Below are positions 10,970 through 22,849 of a stretch of 64,000 bases of DNA, in pieces (position 1 is the first letter of the stretch; each line of letters starts with the position of its first letter). This stretch comes from Thalassia testudinum. Its lineage: Eukaryota; Streptophyta; Magnoliopsida; Alismatales; Hydrocharitaceae. The notes below the pieces were generated by a model. That model saw only the letters and a list, made by a program, of their open reading frames with translations, did not search any database and was not told where the DNA came from. The DNA lies in assembly GCA_037157565.1 (NCBI GenBank), contig JAZHRO010000014.1:96317501-96381500 (forward strand). The letters run 5' to 3'. The position numbers and the translations under genes are program-made.

Positions 10970-11190
10970 CCTAATTAGGTCCTCACCAAACCCAATTGAC
11001 TTAGATCAAGTCAATTACCTTCACCAAGTCAATTGGACTCATTGTGTCCAATTGAGCTTAGATCTCAACCCACGCAAGTTTAATTGGACTTGGTGAGTGT
11101 CTAATTGGCCTAAACCCAACCTAATTGAGTTAGTCTACTCTCAATTAGGTTCACACTCATTCAATTAAACTTAGGTTAAGTTTAATTGCA
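10970..11190. repeat. Dense AATTGG/CAATTA motif array in E3 U3
   Basis: About a dozen copies of AATTGG, CAATTG or CAATTA occur in both orientations within 220 bp, interleaved with AGTCCAATTGAG-type palindromes. The 3' LTR conserves it at 26905-27125. It resembles a degenerate enhancer-like repeat. Confidence 0.5.
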
Positions 11191-11368
11191 TTTTCCCCTT
11201 AGCAATTAGGGTTTGTAACCCTAATTCAAGACCTGCACCTACACAAACCCCTTAGAACCTAACTTAAGCCACCTTGCCACATAGAGCACGACCACACACA
11301 CACACACACACCCATTCATGCACACACACTTCTCTATAATTCTCTAGAGATCTCTTGAGATGGCGCCA

Positions 11369-11433
11369 CCTCTTGGTTGCCAAATTTAGCAACCAAGAGG
11401 CATTCAAATTGAGATCCACAATTTTTGGATCTC
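11369..11433. repeat. Two stacked hairpins upstream of the E3 TATA box
   Basis: CCTCTTGGTTGC (11369-11380) pairs perfectly with 11389-11400 (12 bp, 8-nt loop). GAGATCCA (11411-11418) pairs with 11426-11433. Both are kept in the 3' LTR (27307-27338 for the first). Confidence 0.75.
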
Positions 11434-11520
11434 AAAGACCACCTCCACCCACATGTGGCTGGCCACTCTTGGACTCTCCCTAGAGAGTTCTACACCACTC
11501 TAGAGAGATGCCATTGGGTC

Positions 11521-11528
11521 TATAAAAA
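11521..11528 (+). promoter_or_regulatory. E3 LTR TATA box
   Basis: TATAAAAA is followed by GACCCCATGGG. In the 3' LTR the same position (about 27463) reads CTACAAAAAG, a weakened box. This marks the likely U3/R promoter. Confidence 0.6.
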
Positions 11529-12444
11529 GACCCCATGGGTGGCCAAACACCCCCATTCACATCCCTTGGCTTCATTGGCAGCACTCGTGTCATTATCTCC
11601 ATACACGCCCACCTTCACTTAGGTTAGCTACTCCACCTCCACGAGCTCACCACCATCATGGATGACATCATGCTGGGATGCTAGATCACTCCTCCCTCTC
11701 TCCAAGGGTCAGCCTAAGCTACATTGGTTGCCCCTCATTCTCCTCCTGACCATACCAAGCCATCAGGGACCACCCCTGAATGCCCTCTATTCTTCTAGAT
11801 TTAATTCATGCTCTTCATAATTTTTGTTGCTTTCATTTACTGCTTAGTAGTGTAGTCTTACTTCTCCCCCAATGATGCATGTGAAATCCCCCTGTTGATT
11901 CTTGTATGCAATCATTTTCTGTTAGCTAGGTTTAATTTTCAAGCATTTATGTATAAGCTTTTCTTTAGATTTCCTTGTGAAAACAACTCCCCAATGAATG
12001 AATGAAATTGCATTTTTATATATATATGTCTTTTTATGTGTTTGAAATCAACGCAAGCTTAATAATTATCGTATTTGCGTGATTTAAGTGCCTGCTCTTT
12101 AACTCTCTATCTATTACGCACCTACATGTCGTTTCCTGAGGATATTGAAAATCTAACAATTGATGCTTTCTCGATAACTAGTCACCACCTCACTAGAATC
12201 GTGCGCACAGAAACTCACACGTTCACTTTCGTAATTTACTTGACGCATGCGCATGTGATCCGAGTTAATAACAGAAGCGGTGAAGTCCTAGTTAGGAGAT
12301 TGGAAACCGGCATGCACCTTTAAACGAAGTAGACTAGTAAAAGATCAATTTCAAAAGAGAAAACAACGCCTCCCTGAGATGAACGATCGGGACTCAAGTC
12401 TCGTAATTTTTGGAAAATAATATCTTTGTTGGATCGTACTTCAC

Positions 12445-12458
12445 AACTATGCTACGAC
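12445..12458 (+). promoter_or_regulatory. E3 U5 box complementary to tRNA-Asp 5' end (5' LTR)
   Basis: AACTATGCTACGAC is followed 39 nt later by the LTR end. The 3' LTR copy at 28370-28383 reads AACTATACTACGAC. That copy matches the complement of tRNA-Asp nt 7-16 exactly and nt 1-4 after a 2-nt gap. Confidence 0.5.
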
Positions 12459-12499
12459 GCTTTTTCTATCAAAAATGCGATCTATGACTTCTCAATAAA

Positions 12500-12517
12500 T
12501 GGCACCATTGCCGGGGT
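12500..12517 (+). promoter_or_regulatory. E3 primer binding site, tRNA-Asp type
   Basis: TGGCACCATTGCCGGGGT lies 2 nt after the LTR. It matches the complement of the tRNA-Asp 3' end (TGGCGCCGTTGCCGGGGA) with three changes. Confidence 0.85.
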
Positions 12518-14035
12518 GGCAACGTCATTTTCTTTGATTTTGATCTTTTAAAACATCACCGACGAATTTGCCTCTGCTTTGTTTTTGATGTGCAGGAAAA
12601 ATAGAAAAGAACGGAATCTACGCACACAACATGCGCAGTAAAGAAAAAAAATCAAGTGCACATCATCTCTCTCTAGATTAGGTTTCTTTTTCTGAATCCT
12701 AGGAATAGATTTACTTTCTGCACTTTCCTTTGACAACTTCTCTATAAAAAAAAAATTAGAAAGAAAAATATTTTTGAAAAAAAAATCTAGATTAGGTTTC
12801 CTTTCGAATCTAGGTTAGTTGAAAAAAAAAAAGATATTTTCGTTCAATCTTTTGAAAATTTTTTTTTTTAAAAAAAAAAGTGCAAGAGCTTTGAAAAAAA
12901 AAATCTTTTTGGTGGAAGGCTTGAATTTCAAATTCAAACCTCTTTAAAAAGCTTTTCCACCATCTTCTGATTTTTGGCTAGATTTCAAATCTAACTTAAA
13001 AATTCAGTTGCCAAAAAATTCGTTAGCAAAAAATTCTGAAATTCAGGTTAAACCTTCATTTTCAAACCATCTTTAAAATGACACTATTACTTTAAAAAAT
13101 TTTAAGTATAAAATTTTTAAAAATTTATGAAGTGCACAAGGGTTAAACTGACCCAGATTCAAAAATTTTCAAAGTTCAAAAAGTGATTTCGAGTAATACG
13201 CGAATATGTTTTGACTAAAAATAGTGGGTTCTGAAAGATGATCTCATTAGCTTTATTTTCCATACTTTTTGCAAATTTTTGAAGATCATTTGATACTGTT
13301 TCAAAGCAAAAAATCGACTAGGGGTCAAAATTCCAAATCTGACCCCTTGAAATTCAAAATTCCTTAAAAATTCTGTTGAAATAGTAAAAATTCCAAAAAA
13401 ATATTCCCTGAAAAACTCATTGAAAAAGGAATCTACTCGAAAAATTTCAAAAGAACTAGATTACAATTATTATTAGAGAATCAACATTACTTTTGTGGTC
13501 TGCTGAAATAGAGAAAAACCTTAGAAGTGCATGCAACTTAGGTTAAATCCTTAGGGTTACAACTAGAGACCACACTTTGGGCTAGCCTAGACTTAATGAA
13601 GTCTAGTTAGCTGGTGAGCTTGGTCACCTTGTGAGCCACTCACCACAAACCCCACTGAAGAGAACGGGTTAAAAATTAATTTTAAAACACGAAATCAACC
13701 CGAGTTCGTTGTCGTACTACTGGGTGATTTTAATCTCTCTTGCTGAACCTGGTGACTAAGTCTGCAGGGTAGTGTCAAATGACCGCAGCTTGGGGATCAA
13801 TGGAACCGGAGGTGTAAGCTAAAGGAAGAACCTTTCGCTTAGTCCCCTCGTAACCAGACTGGTTGGGTTAGCTTGAGAGGCGGGAACCACTTTCAGTCGG
13901 TTGTACGACGAACTTATCTTCAGGAATTCAAATCTCTAACGAAAAATCTGGTCACCTGATCTTTAAGGACCATTTGATTGACAGGGCCTTAGCCTTGTCC
14001 TGCGTGGCTACACCAACCCAGGGGTTGGGCGGTGT
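12518..14035 (+). other. E3 untranslated leader
   Basis: The first part (12600-13500) is A/T-rich with many A and T homopolymers. The last 400 bp is GC-richer and structured: 13581-13594 pairs with 13599-13611, and GGTGAG at 13613 pairs with CTCACC at 13639. Such leaders normally carry the RNA packaging signal; that role is inferred here. Confidence 0.6.
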
Positions 14036-15562
14036 ATGCACGGAAGGAGGTCACTTCGACCTCACTTGGTTGGACCTTGGGAGCCACTCCCAAGGAGGCG
14101 AGTCAAGTCTCCCGGACCATCATCTCTGCCCATTTCTTCTACTCCAAGAGCCACCAAGGCAAATCCTGAACCTGGACCTAGACCGGGTCAGGTCATCGAG
14201 AATCTAGACTCGATGGCTCATCTGGGTGCTCGGGTCACCAAATCTGAGGAGCGGCATCAGCAGAGCATGGATCGCATTCTAACGGCACTTGACAGGATGC
14301 AGCACCCACTGTGGGGAGAACAACTGCAAGATTTCTACGACCCAGCCGCACAAATCGTCGCACCTCTTGTCAGAATTCCCGTAGGAGGAGATGCGTTTGA
14401 GCTCAAGCCTAATGCAATTGGGTTGATCAGCACTCATTTCTTTGGGAACTCAAGCGAAGATCCATTCCAGCACCTTGAGCACTTGAGTCGACTCGCTGAA
14501 ACGATCCGACCCAGGAATGTTGATCTCGAGATTGTTCTGATGAAGCTTTTCCCATTCCCTTTAAGGGACAAAGCTACATACTGGTTCAAGACTATTGGGA
14601 AGCCAATTGGAACCTGGCCGGAATTACAACATGAATTCCTGCAAAAGTTCTTCCCAACCCTTAAAGGGAATGCGACGCGCAATCACAACCTTCTCCTAGG
14701 AAGCTGGGGGAAATTACACGAAGCATGGGACAGATTTCACAACCTTCTCCGAAAATGCCCGCATCACGGTATACCCAGATGGCACTTAGCTTAGATTTTT
14801 TACCATGGGCTGGATGACACACATCGATATCTAGCCGATGAATCTAGCGGCGGGAATTTTCTTGTAAAAGACGAGAACAACGCAGTTGAGCTGTTTGAAT
14901 CATTATCGGAGAACTCTATGAATGCCGCATCATCAACCAGTTCCAGCGGCCTGGTCAGCAGTAAGTTGGTGTCCACAAGGCTCACACCAAGTATTCGAGC
15001 CAACATGGATATCATCATCAAGCAGCTAGATAGAATAAACTTAAACGAGAAGAAGATTGACCAGATTAGTCAGATTCAATCCGACTTGAGCTATGCTACC
15101 TCACGACCCTCCTATGCACCCCGAGCCCCACCTGCTCGAGTTAATCTACTCACTCAGGATGCATCTTCTTTGTATTTACGAGATCCCACAAATCAAGATC
15201 CCGTGAATAATCCAGATCTGCAACTGTACAACCAGGGTCACGCACCACCCGCAGATTATAATGCGTACCCCCTTGACGGATATACGTCTCGGACATCTTC
15301 GGCCTACGAGGATGTCAGTGCTATCAAAGGATATGGGCGTAATGACCCGTATTCAGAGGCGTATAACCCTGGTTGGCGCCAGCATTCGAACTTCTCTTGG
15401 TCTAGTAATTCACAGAGACCACATCAATATCCACACTACCAGACCAGGCAATACGGGAATGTGCAAAACACTATCCTAGGCAACAACCCCGCTTGTTATA
15501 CCAGCCACTGCACCAAGTTTCCAACCACCTTCCAAAGCAGGCTGATCCTTTGGAGGCACTGA
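14036..15562 (+). pseudogene. gag: E3 gag with one in-frame stop and a 3' frameshift
   Basis: A single frame runs from 14036 to 15562, broken by TAG at 14792-14794. The Gag core is clear: FFGNSSEDPFQHLEHL, LFPFPLRDKATYWFKTI, TWPELQHEFLQKFFP, and LLRKCPHHGIPRWHLA just before the stop. Translation in the same frame then gives HGLDDTHRYLADESSGG, and the C-terminal half turns Pro/Tyr/Asn/Gln-rich (YNPGWRQHSNFSWSSN), as is usual upstream of protease in this lineage. The first 70 residues are Arg/Pro-rich and may be leader; the real start could be the Met of MAHLGARVTKSEER near 14212. From about 15500 the frame shifts and gag continues at 15493-15741. Confidence 0.88.
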
Positions 15563-16330
15563 AAGGGGACTTGCAAGAATCAATGAGGAAGTCTACACAA
15601 GATAGCTTGCAGATTATGATGGCGATGGCTGATCAGATTCAAACCATACAGAACATGCAGAACCAGCTGTTGCAGGGGCATAGGACTCAGGGAGCCTTGC
15701 CCTCCCAACCCGTCCCGAATCCTCGATATGTGCAGAACTAGGGAGCCCTGCCTAGGTTTCAGGCACCACAGGGACAGGCACACGCCATACTATAGGTGCC
15801 TCCTGCACCACCCGGTTATGTGCAAGGCCAGCTGCCTTTGCAGAATCCCGAGTATTCTGCCCCATCCGCTCCCCCACCACCTCATGGACTGCAAGCCGAC
15901 GCACATGCTGTCTCATTGCGGAGCAGAAGGAAGACATTCGACCCACCACCTAGGTAGGTGGGTTCTGATTTTTCCCACCCTTCACCACAGGCAGATTCGA
16001 CTCATTCATCATCTCAGGAGCCACCTACTGTAGATAAGGATAAGAGGCCACTCAACCCTGAGATTCCCATCCCTTTCCCTGAGGCTCTGACATGAAATGC
16101 AGTACAGAAAAAGGACACGCGGAATTTTGAGGACCTGAAATCAATGTTTAAGGAAGTACATATTCAGGTCCCCCTCCTCGAGGATATCGATCACATTCCC
16201 ACTGTCGCTAGGTTCTTCAAGGACTATTGTACCCCGAAGCGACAGCCGAGAATTGGATGACAGGCGGTACTGTCAAAAGAAGCTAGCGCCATGATTCTAG
16301 CTAACCTACTGCCAGAGAAAAAGACCTTGG
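15493..16330 (+). pseudogene. E3 gag C terminus / gag-pol linker, decayed
   Basis: After a frameshift the reading frame gives a Gln/Met-rich segment with MRKSTQDSLQIMMAMADQIQ (15493-15741), then PAPPGYVQGQLPLQNPEYSA and, after several stops, FEDLKSMFKEVHIQVPLLE. The last block resembles the conserved stretch before protease in Athila polyproteins (FKEVHINIPLLEAI type). At least five stops are in frame. No zinc knuckle is visible, unlike in E2. Confidence 0.7.
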
Positions 16331-16339
16331 TACCCCACT

Positions 16340-16897
16340 CATATCCTGCTTCTTGCAGGATTCTCCATTTGATCAGGCCCTTTTAGACTTGGGTTCGTCC
16401 ATCAACTTAACTCCCACCATCGTATTTGATCGATTTCGATTTGGGGAGTTGAAACCCACCTTGGTTACGATTCAACTGGCTGACAGATCAGTTAAAACAT
16501 CGAGGGGGTGGTTGAGAATGTGATTGTGAAAGTTCGCGGGTTCTACTTTCCAACAGATTTTTTCGTTCTCGATATGGAAGTTCCTCCTAATCTCCGAGAT
16601 GCACCGATTATTTTGGGTCGCCCATTTCTAACGACAGCCCGAGCGAACATCAATTGTGCATCCGAGTGTATGGAGATTACCCTAGGCAATGAGCGACTTC
16701 GACTAGACATATTGAGGGTAGCAAAGAACTTCGAATTCGATCGAATAGAGGAGGATGGTGAAGACAAAGATTCAGCTTACTGTGGTAACATTGGGCTCCT
16801 TTGTGATGACCCAATGTCTCATTCGTCTACACTCTCAGGGTTCTCAGACCTCGATCCACACGGGACCAAAACCACTACACTACACATGTCTCCCTGA
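16340..16897 (+). pseudogene. E3 aspartic protease region
   Basis: The active-site block ALLDLGSSINLTP is encoded near 16376-16414 in one frame. A frameshift follows, and the rest is open from 16508 with [20 protein letters not shown] and [18 protein letters not shown], the protease C-terminal hallmark ILGRPFL. DLG in place of DTG/DSG is normal for this plant lineage. The enzyme would cleave the Gag-Pol polyprotein. The tail ([15 protein letters not shown]) is a poorly conserved linker. Confidence 0.85.
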
Positions 16898-16971
16898 GGA
16901 TCTGATTGTTTGGGGTGTGCTTCTAACGACAGCACCCCTGAATCCAGCTATCTTGATCCATATACTCTGAA

Positions 16972-18813
16972 TTGCCCCTGTTATTACAGGAAGACGTGAC
17001 TATAGCTAATGGGTTTCCCATTAATGCAGTCACAACCGATTTCACAGTGAGCGGCTCAGTGGGAATTCACGTGTACATGGATCAGTTGATTCCCACCCTT
17101 GATTCCGCTCCTCCAACTCTCTTTTCTGATTCCGACCCACCCGTGATTGAATTGAAGCCCTTACATGACTCACTCAAGTACGTGTTCTTGGGAGAAAGTG
17201 AGACATATCCAGTCATTATCAATGCCCACTTAACCCAAGAACAGGAGCATCAATTGATTTCTACACTTCAAGACCATAGGGCTGCTATCGGGTGGAGTAT
17301 TGCTGATCTCCGCAGTATTTGCCCCTCGTATTGCACTCATCACATTTACACGGATGAGGGGGTGAAACCTTCGAGACAACCTCAAAGACGGCTAAACCTG
17401 AATATGCTAGAGGTTGTTAAGAAGGAGATCATCAAATGGCTGGATGAAAGCATTGTATATCCAATCTCAGACAGCCAGTGGGTGAGTTCGATTCAGATAG
17501 TGCCCAAGAAAGCAGGACTCACCGTCATGAAAAATGATAAGGCCAAATCCATCTCGACCCGCACTGCGACATCTTGGTGGGTCAGCATTGACTATAGGAA
17601 ACTGAACACGGTTACCCAAAAGGATCACTTTCCTTTGCCGTTCATCGATCAGATCTTGGAACGGTTAGTCGGACACAGTTTCTTTTGCTTTCTGGAAGGA
17701 TACTCCGAGTATAATCAGTAGCAATTAGCCTGAAAGATCAGGACAAGACCACATTCACATGCCCCTTTGGAACATTCGCCTTCAGGTGGATGCCCTTTGG
17801 CCTCTGTAATGCACCAGCGACATTTTAGCATTGTATGATGGCTATCATCTTTGACATGATTGGGGATTATGTGGAGGTATTTATGGATGACTTCTCTATT
17901 TTCAAAGATGATTTCACATCTTATCTTGATAACCTCACCAAGATACTGAAATGGTGTATTGAGGTAAACCTAGTACTATCCTGGGAGAAAAGCCATTTCA
18001 TGGTGAGGGATGGCATAGTACTAGGGCATAGGATCTCCAAAAATGGACTCGAGGTCGACCGAGCTAAATTAGAGATTATCTCCCAGTTACCGCCACCTAG
18101 CTCGATCAAGCAGATCAGATCATTCTTGGGCCATGTCGGCTTATATCGAAGATTTATACGCGATCTCTCAAAAATTACACGGCCTTTGACGAATCACCTG
18201 GTTACCGATTTCCCATTTGAATTTGATACCTCGTGTCTCAGTGCCTTCAAAACTTTATGAAGTGCTATTTTCGACTCCCTAATTCTCCAACCACTCGACT
18301 GGTCGCTTGATTTCGAAATGATGTGCGATGCTTCTGATTTTGCCATCGGTGCTATTTTAGGCCAGCGTCGGGAGAAATAACCCTTTGTCATATGCTATGC
18401 TAGCAAGACACTGAATGAGGCATAGCGCAATTACACTGTCACCGAAAAGGAACTGCTAGCAGTAGTATTCGAGTTGGAGAAATTCAGATCATATTTATTA
18501 GGGTCCAAGGTCATCATCTTCACTGACCACTTTGCCCTCCGGCATTTGTTGGCAAAGAAGGATGCAAAACCACAACTCATTAGATGGATCCTTCTATTGT
18601 AGGAATTTGATATCGAGATCCACGACAAAGCCGGAAAACAAAATGTTTTGGCGAATCACCTATCCAGATTGGACCCAGACCACATTCCTTATTCCCTGCC
18701 TATCCATGAACAATTTCCGGATGAATCACTTTTGGCAATTCATTTTGTTGAGTTCCCCTAGTATGCGGATTTCGCGAACTACCTTGCCGCAGGCAAAATT
18801 CCTGCGAACTTAT
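16972..18813 (+). pseudogene. pol: E3 reverse transcriptase and RNase H, interrupted by S1
   Basis: RT begins in the open frame 16972-17721 with ELKPLHDSLKYVFLG, HHIYTDEGVKPSRQPQRRLN, VVKKEIIKWLDESIVYPISD and SIDYRKLNTVTQKDHFPLPF. Motif A reads FLEGYSEYNQ, so the first catalytic Asp is Glu (codon 17695-17697). A stop and frameshift follow at 17720. The palm continues with FAFRWMPFGLCNAPATF and the intact VFMDDFS motif, then RNase H with [37 protein letters not shown] and [15 protein letters not shown]. At least five stops are present. The gene breaks at 18813 inside the linker before integrase and resumes at 22850. These enzymes would copy element RNA into DNA inside the particle. Confidence 0.92.
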
Positions 18814-19575
18814 TGATAGACACTCATCATGATCTCTAATTACCCCTAATTAACTAGTCTTCCTAGTTAATTAGCTAGGGTTATGAATATATAAGGGTTA
18901 ATTATAGAATAAAGGATATTTAGTTAAGGACCTTAAAATAAGTTAAAAATGACATTTTATCATTCAATTAACATTATTAATAATTTAGATAGTAATTGAA
19001 CTTGAAATCCTACTAATCATTTCCTTAATTAATAAGATAAGTAACTTAAGTATAATGTATACCTAAGTATGTAATAAATTAAGTGATTTTACTTATTCGA
19101 ATAAATTAATCTAAAAAGGTCAAAAATGTAAATTCAAGGTGTAAACATAATATTTACCTTATTTACTAACATATATAAAATGTTGAAAAAGATTTAAATT
19201 AAAATAAACCTTCAAAACCTGTGTTTACATTTTAGTCCTTAATTTTCATTATAGTTGGGTCCTTATTTATCACATAGGTCCTTAAATTTTATGACTTCTA
19301 AGTCCATCTTCGTCTTCTTCTTCTCCAGCCAAACGAACGGCTGGCGGCAAAGAGTCATCCTACCGCGTGATCACCACCTTGCCGACATCATTTCTCTTTG
19401 CCCAAGCTCCTGCAGCTTGCGCTCATGACCTCCACTTGATCCATCGGTCTGGATTAACCGAAAATCCTATTTTTCACTGGGAGTTAACCTCACCGTCGTC
19501 GGAGATGATGATGGAGGTTAAGCTCCTCGAGCTTCTTCTTCGGCCAGACCCTGCCCCTCTCTTCACCGCAAACTA

Positions 19576-19586
19576 CTATAAATACC
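19576..19586 (+). promoter_or_regulatory. S1 LTR TATA box
   Basis: CTATAAATACC is followed by CCCTCACACCTCTGATTTTA, mirroring the S5 copy at 4721. Confidence 0.65.
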
Positions 19587-22104
19587 CCCTCACACCTCTG
19601 ATTTTAGGAAGTTCGCTCCCTTCCCTCTTCTAATACTGTAGCTGACTTCGATAGGCTATTCTTCCAAACCTCCAGTGATTCCCCATTTCATCTTCTGACT
19701 TCCTCCGTCCATCTTAAGTAGCCGAGGAAATTCGCCGTGGTCTTCTGCACCTCTCACAAAGGCGTTGACCCTAGGATTCCTCTACTCCACCTCAAATTCG
19801 CCCGTCGGAGCTCTTTCTTCAACCCTCTGATTTCTTTGTCCGCTATGAAACTTCGGTGGAACCCTATTGACCACTTCTTCCAGGTAACAGTAGACTAGGA
19901 GTAGGAGTACGAGTAGGCTAGCTTAGTTAGTTTAGTTAGTTAGGTTAGAGTAATTTTAGAATTTAGCTTCATCTCTTCCAACTCCGGCGAGTTCCTTGAG
20001 CTCGCCAGAGACTTTGATTTTGTCTTTTAATATATTGTTCACCTTCTTATATCTTTCATGTTCACTTCTAATTCACCTTAACGATTAATTAAATCACCTA
20101 AACGCCTAATTCATATCTCACTTTCACCGACTACTTCACTGTCCATGGTGACAGAAGTCGGCCTAATTCCACCTTCATTGGGTTCTTTCATCACCTATCA
20201 TCACTAATGAACCCTAATCGACATTATATTACCTATTACTATCATCTATAATTAAACACCCAAATTTAATTTACGTTTCTGAGTTTGCTATCCATGGTGG
20301 CTCAGGAACATTTCAAACTATAAATTAAATATATATTTATGATTAATAACATCTATTGACTTGTTTTAACTTATCATTTGAGCAGTTAAATCAAGTCCTG
20401 AGCTTAAACCACTTAAATCTTTTAAGAAATGAACTTACTGTCAAATCTTTTATTTCAATGAACAAATGAAGAATTTAAAGTGATGCTGAGGTTCCTTGAA
20501 ACCTCAGAATCATTTTTGGATAAAAAATAGTTAATTTTGTCAATCTGTACAAACATTTTATATCTTCTGGACTCACCGGAGCTCCGGCGAGCTCCGGTGA
20601 GCCAAAGTTGAGTTGCAGCCTCTTAAACTTGCTGTGAAGCTCCAGAACAATAAAATAAGGATTACTAATCATTTTTAAAAAAATTTGTTTGAGGTTTCAA
20701 TCACTGGAGCTTTAGATTTAACTTCATCTTCCCCAACTCCAGTGAGTTGGAGAAGTCTGTTATGAAGCATTTAAGAAACACTTAAGGAGCTCAGAAGCTT
20801 TAGTGCGATGCACTGAAGCTATTTAAGTCTTTAAAACACTGTAACAAAACTGAACAACTCTGTCAAAGACACACCTATTTGAGTTCAGGCGGCGAGCCTG
20901 AAAACCTAGAGATTAAGGATAAAGCTCAAATTTGAAGATCTGAGTGAGTTCCAGATGATGAAGAGACTCTGATTGATGCATTAATTTCTTAGGAAGAATC
21001 TTTAAATAAAAAGTCAATTTTCGAGCTTCTATAGTCAAACCTGAGTCTGATTATGGTGTTTTGAGCTTAAGTTGAGGAAATGAGATGTGCAAGTTGTTTC
21101 TGGAATCTTATTTGATGGTTTGAAATCAATTAGAGTAAGCTCAGATGATGTAATGTGTAAAGATTATATTCTTGCCAATTTGGGTTACTCTCGAACCCAA
21201 ACCAACAGAAGCACTATTCTGTTGAAATTCAAATCTAAAGCCTGCCTAGATTGATTAGTTATAACCCTTAGAATTAATCTAAATAGATTAGGAACACTTT
21301 AAAGTGTCTGTTGCACAAATTGAGGTCTAAAAATCAATCTCTGAAGTTTTCAGAGAAGAGAAAAGCTTCTCTGCAAGTTCTGTAGGTCTTGATAGCTTAA
21401 AATCCATCCTAACAGAAGCGAAATTGCTTATATAATATATATAGACCTTTAAAGAGATGAGAGAAGTCCATCTGAGGACTTCCCTGAGTTAAAAAACATT
21501 TCCAGGTTTTTATAAAACCTGTAGAAACCCCTAATTTCATCCCTTAAATTGAAGAGCCAAACATAATGAAAATAATAAATTGACCTTAAAACTGAATAGA
21601 TTACCATTAGAGCTTTCAAACGAACTTTGAATCATCGAATTTGGAGCTCTGGGTAGGAAGTTATGATCGATTGAATTCGAGTCTGGAAGGGGAATGTTTG
21701 TCCCACCTCGGATATCCATGAGCGCGCACCTGGGTATAAAACTATTTTGTTCCTATGACTATGTAGTCGTCAGTGTGTAGCGCACCGGTTCCGATTCTGA
21801 TCTGATCTGAGCATTGTATCTGAGTGTGTGGGCATTACCCTGAGGGTGTGTGCACCCTTGGGGGCATGCGTGCAGATGTGAATGTGCCCTGGGAGGGCGA
21901 GAGTTTGGCCTGGGAGGCCAGGTTGAGCCGATGCAGCTCGAAACTGTGAACCGATTAATGAATGAACCAAAACTAACCTAAATGAGATTAGGCGAGGACC
22001 GAGTAGGGTCTGGTCCCACCCTGATCCTAGGGTGTTGTGTATCCTTGAAAGGACCTTGCTGCAAATACAAAAACTTTTGGTTTAAAAAGTAAAAAAAATC
22101 GGTT

Positions 22105-22400
22105 TAGCTGAAAGCTTAAGGAAAGAGAAGCCACTGAAGAAAGCTAAGTGCTGAAGGATGCAAAGACTAAGGAAGAAAATAGTGCAGACTCTAGGAAGTG
22201 TTAAGGAAAAACAAAGGAACAAAGGAGAAAAACTAAGGGAAGAAGAGAAGGCAGGAGAAGATTAAAGGGAAAAAGAAGAACTAAAGGAAGAGAAGAAGGC
22301 AGGAACAACATAAGAAGAAAGAGAGCACGAAAGAAGAAAATAAAAGAGAGAAGAAAAGAAAGAAAGAATAAGATTAGAGGCTGTAGAGAGATGAAGAGAT
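22105..22400 (+). repeat. Purine-rich (GA) tract in the S1 LTR
   Basis: About 300 nt of AAGGAAGAAGAGAAGG-type sequence lies on the sense strand near the LTR 3' end. Equivalent tracts occur in S2, S3 and both E4 LTRs. It gives spurious Lys/Glu-rich frames. Confidence 0.75.
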
Positions 22401-22740
22401 AAATGAATTTTCTCTTGCATAATTACTTCTTGATTGTAAAAGGCATGCTTTAATTGGATAAGTTTCTAATTGCCTTAATTAAATAAAATTGAAAAAATAG
22501 CATGTTTACTTGTTAATAAAGTACAACATTTTGAGTAAATATGTTTGCATATGGAATTTTGTATATTCTTCATAGTTTAAATATTTGACAAAATTCATGT
22601 TTTGAAAAGTAAAACTAGTTTTACCCCCTAAACTTAAAGAGATAAAAGGAAATTGGTGAATTTGGAGAAAAATTATTATGCCTCCGAGTGAACGGCCTGG
22701 ACTCAACCAGTAAAAATTTCTAAAATGTTAGGTTAATTCG

Positions 22741-22753
22741 ACCATATACTACA
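22741..22753 (+). promoter_or_regulatory. S1 U5 box complementary to tRNA-Asp 5' end
   Basis: ACCATATACTACA equals the complement of tRNA-Asp nt 6-19 with one base deleted. It lies about 96 nt before the LTR end, farther than in the other families. Confidence 0.4.
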
Positions 22754-22849
22754 CAATTGACACAACTTCGAGTTAACCTAAGTGATTTCTTCTACTCTTA
22801 ATTAAGTGAAATTAACTTAATTATTGAGTTGAGTGAAAAGCACGCATCA

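Larger units (their letters stand above)
10142..12497 (+). repeat. E3 5' LTR
   Basis: It starts TGATTGCGCAGCAATCA, a perfect 7-bp stem with 3-nt loop, and ends CTCAATA (CTCAACA in the 3' copy). U3 holds an AATTGG-rich array (10970-11190), an AC microsatellite (11295-11312) and stacked hairpins. A TATA box is at 11521. The two 60-90 aa frames at 10622-10885 are not genes; the same sequence is in the other LTR. Confidence 0.92.
18814..22849 (+). mobile_element. S1: 4,036-bp solo LTR inside E3 pol
   Basis: It starts TGATAGACACTCATCATGATC and ends GCACGCATCA. The flanks carry CTTAT (18809-18813) and CCTAT (22850-22854), a target duplication with one later change. Removing the insert and one duplication joins the two halves of E3 pol in frame with the length expected for the family, which fixes both ends. 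Inside are an AT-rich start, a TATA box at 19577, a long UTR-like section, and a purine-rich block at 22105-22400. The first 2.9 kb is homologous to S5. No internal region or second LTR is present, so it is a solo LTR left by recombination. Short frames here (for example 19367-19633) are not genes. Confidence 0.92.
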
